DNA from: DATBMY01 sp036554605
GTDB lineage: Bacteria; Acidobacteriota; Blastocatellia; UBA7656
Length of the DNA stretch: 12,317 bases
Assembly: GCA_036554605.1 (NCBI GenBank)
Contig: DATBMY010000197.1
Coordinates: forward strand, 1 to 12,317
Direction of reading: 5' to 3'
In this document: in pieces, positions 7,512-12,317 of the stretch
Layout: every line of letters begins with the position of its first letter
Numbering within the stretch: position 1 is the first letter of the stretch
Made by a program: the position numbers and the translations under genes
The notes under the pieces: generated by a model
Told to the model about the DNA's origin: nothing
The model's input: the letters and a program-made list of their open reading frames with translations, nothing else
The model's database searches: none

Positions 7512-7536
7512 AAAGCCCGCAACCTCGGCGGGCTTT
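7512..7536 (-). terminator. Intrinsic terminator after the S55-domain gene
   Basis: AAAGCCCGC (7512-7520) pairs perfectly with GCGGGCTTT (7528-7536) around a 7-base loop. On the - strand the stem is followed by TTTTGCTTT-type sequence, a standard Rho-independent layout 31 bases after the S55 gene stop codon. It ends only about 20 bases before the next gene's ATG, so it can also reduce readthrough into the propeller gene. Confidence 0.8.
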
Positions 7537-7566
7537 CGCAAATCTACTTTTCGCAACCGCAACCGG

Positions 7567-9417
7567 CTACTTGACTATACTGATAGTGATCGCCTGCTGC
7601 CCGCTTACGATAAACTTCGAAGGAGCAAGCTCGTGCTCCGCAAGCGTGGCAATGGCAATCGGCGTATAGCCGCCCGACGTGCGCTGAGAGCCGAGGGTGG
7701 CCAGGACCGAAGGCGGCAGCACGGGCATCTCTTCGTTGTTTACGACCGCGCCGCTCCCGTTTCGCAGCAGCTTCACGTACAGGCGATTGTTCTTCTTCAT
7801 CTTGTTTATGGCCCGCACGAGCTGGCTGAGGTCTTTCGGCACGAAGTCGGTCGACTGGGCTCGCTCCACCTGATTCATCGCGGCGCCGTCGCCGATTATT
7901 ATGACGAGCGGCCCCACGGGCGCATCGTCGGGTATCGTAATCGGTATTCGCTCTACAAACTCGTTGCCGTTGTCATTGCGCGCGAAGGCCTGTATCTCTA
8001 CCTGCTCGCCGCGCCTTGCTTCGATGCGATCTATCCATAGCCTGTTGAGCGTCCCGCCCGAGCGGTCGTCGCTGGAAGCGATCTCCAGATCTATGCCGCT
8101 TATGTCGAGCGTGTCGAACCCGCTGTTGAAAAGCGCCATGAGCGGCCGCGCGACTTCGTTGACCGCAAATAGCGCGGACCCGTTGGGCGCCGAGAAGCTG
8201 TTGTCGAGCGTTATGTCGGGCTGCCCCTTGACGGCGATCCTACCCTTGATGTTGATCGTCTGGTTGCCTATCTGGCGCTCGGTCACGTTGATGGCCGAAA
8301 AGACCGCTATGCGCGTGAGCAGCGGCGTCAGGAAGGAATCCGACACGACCTCGAAGCTGTACTGCTCGGTCTTGTTCCGGCTTGTGCGCACCGCGAGCCT
8401 CACCGGGATCATGCGCGGCTGCTGGCCCAGCGCGCCGTAGATGCCGGTCGCGCGGTCCTGGCTGATGGCGCCGACGAGGTTGCCGCCGATAGCCATCTTG
8501 AAGGAGTTATTCATATTCGGCACGACCGTGACCACGGATGATTCAGTCATCGGCCAGGATGTGTTGCCCGAGCTGAGGAACGGATGGCCGAACGCGTATA
8601 TGCGCTCGCCGTCGCGGTAGGTCACGGTGCCGGCGGCCTGTAGCGAAAAATCCCCGCGCACGAGCTGCACGTTTACCGACGAGCCCGGCGCGAGCGTCTT
8701 TTCGGTGGCCGGCGTCATAGGGCCATGCGATGAGCCGCCGCCAATGCCGGCGACGGGCACTATGCCTATCCTGCGAAACTCGTCGGCGAATTGATCGAGC
8801 ACCCGCTGTGGCACGCCCGCGAAGGTCACCGGGGTCGCTATCGGCACGATGGTCTGACCTACGTAAGGCAGCAGCGCGCTGTTTGTCGCCGCGTACGGGC
8901 CGACCGTGCCGCTCATTTGCGAAAGCTGGCTCGCGCCCGGTCCCGCGTCGGCTTTCGACATAAGAGTGTTGAAGCTCAACCGCTGGGGCGAGCGCGGCTC
9001 GCCGTCGGCGGCGGTCTTTTCCGCGCGCTCGAATATCTCTATCATCTCGCGTATGGGCGTGATGCCCGCAATGGGCTCCTTGGCGAAGGGAAAGGCGTAC
9101 GCGACCGCGCCTACGAGCTTGCCGTCGATATAGACGGGGCTTCCGCTCATGCCGGCGAAGACGGAGGTGCGCTCGACGAGCGGCCCGCTCAAGCGCGCAA
9201 TCACGATATTCTGTTTCGGACCCCAGACGCCGGTTATGACGCCAAGTACTTCGACCTCGAATCGCTCGGGCTGGGTGCCTTGAAAGACACTGAACCCGTG
9301 ACCTTTCATGCCCGTGCGTACTTGCTCTATAGGCATGAAGTTTGAGTTCATCTCAAAGGCCTGGGCCGCGCCGGCGACCAGGAAAATTAGGCAGAGCGCG
9401 CTGATAAGATGCTTCAT
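7567..9417 (-). CDS. Exported SpoIVB/S55-domain protein, probable serine peptidase
   Basis: Probable extracytoplasmic serine peptidase of the SpoIVB (S55) type. ATG 9417 is chosen because it begins a clean signal peptide (MKHLISALCLIFLVAGAAQA|FE). Longer in-frame starts at 9456 (ATG) and 9480 (TTG) would put about 13-21 polar residues in front of it. Numbering from 9417, total 616 residues. Residues 28-60 carry the GMKGHG...FQGT...VEVLGV segment. GMSGSPVYIDGKLVGAV (89-105) contains the presumed nucleophile S91 and matches the SpoIVB active-site block, followed by AGITPI. A second block at 263-281 (GTVTYRDGERIYAFGHPFL) has H278, like the GTLTY...GHGI histidine block of SpoIVB. The remaining half is beta-rich, with a conserved-looking PPSV...SGQQAI tail. 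No PDZ domain is obvious. The serine hydrolase gene is divergent; the propeller gene is downstream. Substrate unknown. Motif order differs from SpoIVB, so activity is inferred. Confidence 0.87.
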   Translation of the reverse strand: MKHLISALCLIFLVAGAAQAFEMNSNFMPIEQVRTGMKGHGFSVFQGTQPERFEVEVLGVITGVWGPKQNIVIARLSGPLVERTSVFAGMSGSPVYIDGKLVGAVAYAFPFAKEPIAGITPIREMIEIFERAEKTAADGEPRSPQRLSFNTLMSKADAGPGASQLSQMSGTVGPYAATNSALLPYVGQTIVPIATPVTFAGVPQRVLDQFADEFRRIGIVPVAGIGGGSSHGPMTPATEKTLAPGSSVNVQLVRGDFSLQAAGTVTYRDGERIYAFGHPFLSSGNTSWPMTESSVVTVVPNMNNSFKMAIGGNLVGAISQDRATGIYGALGQQPRMIPVRLAVRTSRNKTEQYSFEVVSDSFLTPLLTRIAVFSAINVTERQIGNQTINIKGRIAVKGQPDITLDNSFSAPNGSALFAVNEVARPLMALFNSGFDTLDISGIDLEIASSDDRSGGTLNRLWIDRIEARRGEQVEIQAFARNDNGNEFVERIPITIPDDAPVGPLVIIIGDGAAMNQVERAQSTDFVPKDLSQLVRAINKMKKNNRLYVKLLRNGSGAVVNNEEMPVLPPSVLATLGSQRTSGGYTPIAIATLAEHELAPSKFIVSGQQAITISIVK

Positions 9418-9549
9418 AGTATTTTCCAACTGACGGGGCTTGCTGAAATCCTTCATGTTGATTTGCGTCCCTAGACTCAAGATATGTTCTTGGATGTCAC
9501 GGGTCTATTCGAGAAGCTAGTCAGATGATAACTGTCTGAAAAAGCTGGA

Positions 9550-9584
9550 GTCAAGACTTGACCCTTCCGCACGATAAATACAAT
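9550..9584 (+). promoter_or_regulatory. Candidate promoter and palindromic operator of the serine hydrolase gene
   Basis: TTGACC (9558-9563) and TACAAT (9579-9584) resemble sigma-70 -35 and -10 boxes but with a short 15-base spacer. The -35 box is part of a perfect palindrome, GTCAAG-A-CTTGAC (9550-9562), well placed for a dimeric regulator to block RNA polymerase. Transcription from here would start near 9591, leaving a leader of about 73 bases. That leader contains a small hairpin (CGCCCG 9614-9619 with CGGGCG 9628-9633) and an AGGAGA ribosome site at 9650-9655. A second weak repeat, TCAGA-N9-TCTGA, lies at 9521-9539 toward the divergent gene. Confidence 0.4.
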
Positions 9585-9663
9585 AGTCCATAGTTGGCCC
9601 GGGAACAATGGTCCGCCCGCGGTCGTACGGGCGTTAATCACCTCGTCACAGGAGACTGCCGTC

Positions 9664-11184
9664 ATGAAATTCAGATCGCGCTTTCTTTCATCTCTGATCG
9701 CTCTGCTCGTCGCCTTCGCGGTTATCGCGCCCGCAACTATCGCCGCCTTCGGCCAGAAAGAGGGCGGCACGAAAGGCGCTCAGCCCGCGGCGTGGGAAGA
9801 GGTAGCTAAAAGAATCGAGCGTGTTGAAAGCACGTTGATGCCCGCGACCATCATCAAGGGGAAAGCACCGGGGATGAAGCTCGCCGACCGGATGGCCCAC
9901 TACAAAGTGCCGGGTCTGAGCGTCGCCGTTATAAACGAAGGGAAGATCGAATGGGCTCGCTCTTACGGTGTTGCGGAGGCGGGCAGCGAGGGTGTGGTTT
10001 CAATCGACACGCTTTTTCAGGCCGCATCGATAAGCAAGCCGGTCGCCGCGCTCGGCGCGCTCCGCCTGGTCGAGCGAGGAAAGCTCACGCTTGACGATGA
10101 CGTCAACCAGAGGCTTCGCTCATGGCGCGTGCCCGAAAGCGAATTCACAAAAACGAAGAAGGTGACGCTGCGCGGGCTGCTCAGCCACAGCGCCGGAACT
10201 ACCGTTCACGGCTTTCGCGGCTACGCGGAAGGCGAGCAGGTGCCGACGCTGCCGCAGCTGCTCGACGGCATCAAGCCCGCAAACTCCGCGCCCGTTCGCG
10301 TAGACCTTGAGCCCGGCAGCCGGTGGCGCTATTCGGGCGGGGGCATATCCATCGCGCAGCTGCTGATGTCGGATGTCACCGGCAAGCCGTTCCCGGAATA
10401 CATGCGCGAGGCGGTGCTCGGTCCCGCGGGGATGAGGCGTAGCACTTACCAGCAGCCGCTGCCCGAGAGCCGCTCAGGACAAGCCGCCGCGGGCCACACC
10501 GCGCAAGGCGAAATCGTCAAAGGCAGATGGCACACGTACCCGGAAATGGCCGCCGCGGGGCTATGGACCACACCATCCGACCTCGCGCGCTTCGCCATAG
10601 AGGTGCAGCGAGCCTTTGCCGGCCGGTCGAATAAGATCATCTCGAAAAAGATGGCCGCCGAGATGCTCAAGGTTCAAAGCGGCTCTTACGGGCTGGGGTT
10701 CAACCTGACTGGCGCGGGGCGCGATCTGGCCTTCTCTCACGGCGGGTCCAACGTAGGATTCAAGTGCCAGCTGTTTGCTTACGCCGAGACGGGACAGGGC
10801 GCGGTCTTGATGGCGAACGGCGACCTGGGCGCGCCTTTGATCGAGGAACTATTGCGCGCCATAGCCAAAGAGTACAACTGGCCGCACTACCGCGTTAAAG
10901 AAAAAGCAGTCGTGGCGGTCGACGCGAAGCTCTTTGCCGATTACGTCGGCGAGTATGAATCAGGTCCTCGCAGGATAACGATCAGCGCCGATGGCGGGCG
11001 GCTCTTCCTTGTCGCGCTGCCTTTCGGGCGGGAGAAAGTCGAGATGTTTGCCGAATCGGATTCAGACTATTTCATACAGCTCGACGATATTCAGTTCTCC
11101 TTCGTCAGGGACGCGAGCGGTAAAGTCACGGAGATGATAGTCCGGCCGCGGGGGCAGGAGTCGAGGTTCAAAAAGATCAAATGA
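9664..11184 (+). CDS. Secreted serine hydrolase of the beta-lactamase/class C and esterase family
   Basis: Penicillin-binding-protein-fold serine hydrolase (PF00144 type), acting outside the cytoplasm on an ester, amide or D-peptide substrate that cannot be named. The 506 residues start with a signal peptide (MKFRSRFLSSLIALL...). An N-terminal helix region is followed by the catalytic domain: nucleophile motif SISK (S122, K125) after LFQAA, then Y223 in RYSGGG, and HGGSN (H359) replacing the KTG motif. The second motif reads Tyr-Ser-Gly instead of Tyr-x-Asn, common in esterase or peptidase relatives and arguing against a true beta-lactamase. Residues about 418-506 form a separate small beta domain of the kind often attached to this family (DUF3471-like). 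ATG 9664 has AGGAGA 8 bases upstream. The gene is divergent from the S55-domain gene across 246 bases with a candidate palindromic operator. No beta-lactam regulator lies nearby. Confidence 0.92.
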   Translation: MKFRSRFLSSLIALLVAFAVIAPATIAAFGQKEGGTKGAQPAAWEEVAKRIERVESTLMPATIIKGKAPGMKLADRMAHYKVPGLSVAVINEGKIEWARSYGVAEAGSEGVVSIDTLFQAASISKPVAALGALRLVERGKLTLDDDVNQRLRSWRVPESEFTKTKKVTLRGLLSHSAGTTVHGFRGYAEGEQVPTLPQLLDGIKPANSAPVRVDLEPGSRWRYSGGGISIAQLLMSDVTGKPFPEYMREAVLGPAGMRRSTYQQPLPESRSGQAAAGHTAQGEIVKGRWHTYPEMAAAGLWTTPSDLARFAIEVQRAFAGRSNKIISKKMAAEMLKVQSGSYGLGFNLTGAGRDLAFSHGGSNVGFKCQLFAYAETGQGAVLMANGDLGAPLIEELLRAIAKEYNWPHYRVKEKAVVAVDAKLFADYVGEYESGPRRITISADGGRLFLVALPFGREKVEMFAESDSDYFIQLDDIQFSFVRDASGKVTEMIVRPRGQESRFKKIK

Positions 11185-11201
11185 GGCGGCACGTTATACG
11201 A

Positions 11202-11230
11202 TTGTGACTGCCGGGTTTCTGTCGTAGCAT
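11202..11230 (+). promoter_or_regulatory. Weak candidate promoter before the PHP-phosphatase gene
   Basis: TTGTGA (11202-11207) and TAGCAT (11225-11230) are 17 bases apart, each with two mismatches to the sigma-70 consensus. A transcript would start near 11237 and give a leader of about 30 bases. The 84-base gap to the serine hydrolase gene has no clear terminator, so cotranscription is equally possible. Confidence 0.25.
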
Positions 11231-11268
11231 ATCTGAGGAAACGAAGGCGTATTTGTCGCGAGAGATGC

Positions 11269-12036
11269 ATGATAGATATTCACAGCCACATTCTTTCCGA
11301 AGTCGACGACGGCGCGAGCAGTCTCGATGAGTCGCTGGAGATGTGCCGGATGTCGGCCGAGGACGGAGTCAGCGTGATGGTGGCGACCCCGCACGCGCAC
11401 GATCACATTCATAAGACCCACGCTCCGCTCCTGCTTGGCGAGAAGGTCCGAGAGCTGAACGAGCGATTGCAGGGCAAACCGAAGATAGTGATGGGCTGCG
11501 AGCTGCGCTTTACGCATGACGTGGTGCGCCACGTATGCACCGATAAAAGCGCGCCGATGATAGCCGGCGGCCCCTACGTGCTGGTCGAGTTTCCGCACCA
11601 GTTAATCCCGCCCGGCAGCCCCCGGGCTCTGTTTGAGCTGATGAGCAGCGGGGTGCGGCCAATAATCGCGCACCCGGAGCGCAACTTCTCGTTGATGGCC
11701 GAGCCCGAGCGGTTCTTCGAGATTGTAGAGACGGGCGCGCTCGGGCAGATGGATACCGGCTCGATCACCGGCCAGTTTGGAAAAAAGGTGCAAGAGACGG
11801 CGCGCGTGATGCTCGAAAACGGGCTGATACATTTCATAGCAAGCGATTGTCACAACACGCGCAACCGGCTGCCCGGCATGTCGAAGGCGGTCGAAATCGC
11901 GGCCGATATCGTCGGGAGGGAGTACGCGCGGGCCATGGCTTACGACAACCCTGGCGCGGTCGTCGAGGGCCTCGATGTTCCCGTGCGTCCCTCGCCAAGG
12001 ATGCCGAATAAGCGAAAGCGCTGGCTCATTTTTTGA
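11269..12036 (+). CDS. PHP-domain phosphoesterase, CpsB/YwqE-type tyrosine-protein phosphatase
   Basis: Cytoplasmic metal-dependent phosphatase of the PHP superfamily. Relatives (CpsB of streptococci, YwqE of Bacillus) dephosphorylate the tyrosine kinase that controls capsule or exopolysaccharide export. The 255 residues match the usual length. The metal ligands look complete: H5 and H7 in MIDIHSH, D13-D14, TPHAH (H42, H44), GCE (E78), AHPER (H135, E137, R138) and SDCH (D193, H195). There is no signal peptide or membrane segment. The C-terminus ends in a basic-aromatic tail (NKRKRWLIF) that may aid contact with membrane or kinase (inference). The ATG at 11269 has a weak GAGAG site; an ATG four bases earlier is out of frame. 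No kinase, Wzx or glycosyltransferase gene is in the window, so the pathway link is from family knowledge only. The next gene starts 7 bases after the stop codon. Confidence 0.9.
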   Translation: MIDIHSHILSEVDDGASSLDESLEMCRMSAEDGVSVMVATPHAHDHIHKTHAPLLLGEKVRELNERLQGKPKIVMGCELRFTHDVVRHVCTDKSAPMIAGGPYVLVEFPHQLIPPGSPRALFELMSSGVRPIIAHPERNFSLMAEPERFFEIVETGALGQMDTGSITGQFGKKVQETARVMLENGLIHFIASDCHNTRNRLPGMSKAVEIAADIVGREYARAMAYDNPGAVVEGLDVPVRPSPRMPNKRKRWLIF

Positions 12037-12040
12037 GGAG
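12035..12040 (+). promoter_or_regulatory. Ribosome binding site overlapping the PHP-phosphatase stop codon
   Basis: GAGGAG at 12035-12040 shares bases with the TGA stop (12034-12036) and sits 3 bases before ATG 12044. This fixes the start of the last gene and implies translational coupling in one operon with the phosphatase gene. Confidence 0.65.
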
Positions 12041-12043
12041 AGT

Positions 12044-12317
12044 ATGTTTTTACGAACAACGGTATGCTTGTTGTGCCTCGCGATTCTTCATCATCCGCAG
12101 ACGGCTTATGGAAAAGAGCCTCTATCTGAAAAGCGCCGCGCCGAAGAGGCCGCCGATAAATTTATACGGCGCTGGCACGAGACGCTCGATCTCAATCTGT
12201 TATTCGATGAGATGTATTTCGCCGACCCCCGGTTTGAACGATTAAACCACAACGTCTTTCTTGGCATGTCCTTGATTATGTCGCAAAAAGCGCCCAAATA
12301 TGTTTTTGCGCCCGATG
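12044..12317 (+). CDS. Unrecognised exported protein, 3' end outside the window
   Basis: I do not recognise this protein. The frame from ATG 12044 stays open to the right edge (91 full codons). It starts with a signal peptide, MFLRTTVCLLCLAILHHPQTAYG, then a charged, probably helical segment (EKRRAEEAADKFIRRWHETL) leading into DLNLLFDEMYFADPRFERLN and a hydrophobic stretch. It is supported by the ribosome site on the preceding stop codon and by the 7-base spacing to the PHP-phosphatase gene, which imply one operon. A different frame at 12033-12245 is also open but lacks a ribosome site and starts inside the upstream gene. The link to an envelope or polysaccharide role comes from context only. 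Confidence 0.75.
   Translation, partial: MFLRTTVCLLCLAILHHPQTAYGKEPLSEKRRAEEAADKFIRRWHETLDLNLLFDEMYFADPRFERLNHNVFLGMSLIMSQKAPKYVFAPD

Noticed and set aside
9521..9539. TCAGA-N9-TCTGA inverted repeat as an operator for the S55 gene
   Set aside because: Five-base arms with no clear promoter next to them; could be chance. Mentioned only with the neighbouring palindrome.
9477..9770. Open - strand frame of 97 codons across the S55/serine hydrolase gap
   Set aside because: It overlaps the well-supported start and signal peptide of the serine hydrolase on the other strand, has no recognisable motif, and its composition matches an antisense shadow.
9664..11184. Antibiotic resistance (class C beta-lactamase) interpretation
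   Set aside because: Second and third motifs (YSG, HGG) fit the broader esterase/peptidase family, and there is no regulator or resistance context.
11187..11213. Possible terminator after the serine hydrolase gene (CGGCA ... TGCCG followed by ggttt)
   Set aside because: Only a 5-base stem with a 17-base loop and no real T-run; too weak to call.
11194..11598. Open - strand frame of 134 codons over the start of the PHP-phosphatase gene
   Set aside because: Antisense to a gene with complete metal-binding motifs; long chance frames are common in GC-rich DNA.
12033..12245. Open + strand frame of 70 codons at the right end
   Set aside because: Starts inside the phosphatase gene without a ribosome site. 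The overlapping frame from 12044 has a ribosome site and a signal peptide and stays open to the edge.
1..12317. Mobile element, prophage, defence system or biosynthetic cluster
   Set aside because: No transposase, integrase, toxin-antitoxin, nuclease, CRISPR repeat or synthase-type protein is encoded, and no terminal repeats bound the region.

Overview
The window looks like an ordinary chromosomal stretch of a GC-rich, Gram-negative-type bacterium. Acidobacteriota (Blastocatellia-like) is the best guess. It rests on the style of the proteins: a matrixin-type protease with putative-Ig (He_PIG) repeats, a SpoIVB/S55-domain exported protein, an exported beta-propeller, and a CpsB/YwqE-type PHP phosphatase. 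No rRNA or other phylogenetic marker is present, so this is an inference. I see no mobile element, CRISPR array, tRNA, rRNA or phage gene.

Layout from left to right. Two + strand genes come first: a matrixin-like zinc metalloprotease with Ig-type repeats, cut by the left edge, and a secreted M20D amidohydrolase 38 bases further on. Three - strand genes follow, read right to left from about 9417: an S55-domain protein, a seven-bladed propeller protein with C-terminal beta-sandwich domains, and an L,D-transpeptidase. The transpeptidase converges on the amidohydrolase with only 6 bases between the stop codons. From about 9418 to the right edge everything is on the + strand: a serine hydrolase of the beta-lactamase/esterase family, divergent from the S55 gene; a PHP-type phosphoesterase; and the start of an unrecognised exported protein that runs off the right edge.

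The unifying theme is the cell envelope. Seven genes encode a visible or presumed export signal: protease (presumed, because its N-terminus lies off the window), amidohydrolase, transpeptidase, propeller, S55 protein, serine hydrolase and the last partial gene. The PHP phosphatase is cytoplasmic but belongs to a family that controls polysaccharide export through tyrosine dephosphorylation. Two pairs may work together: the S55 protein with the propeller protein (adjacent, same strand, a terminator between them), and the PHP phosphatase with the last gene (7 bases apart, ribosome binding site overlapping the upstream stop codon).

The non-coding DNA holds the less ordinary features. There is a strong intrinsic terminator between the S55 and propeller genes. 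A long imperfect inverted repeat with a G-quadruplex-type motif lies just after the propeller stop codon. A 13-base-pair palindrome sits on the -35 element of the serine hydrolase's candidate promoter. A terminator-like hairpin is formed by the last codons of the amidohydrolase gene. I did not find a convincing new multi-gene system. The points most worth checking are the motif order in the S55 protein and the inverted-repeat/G-rich element.
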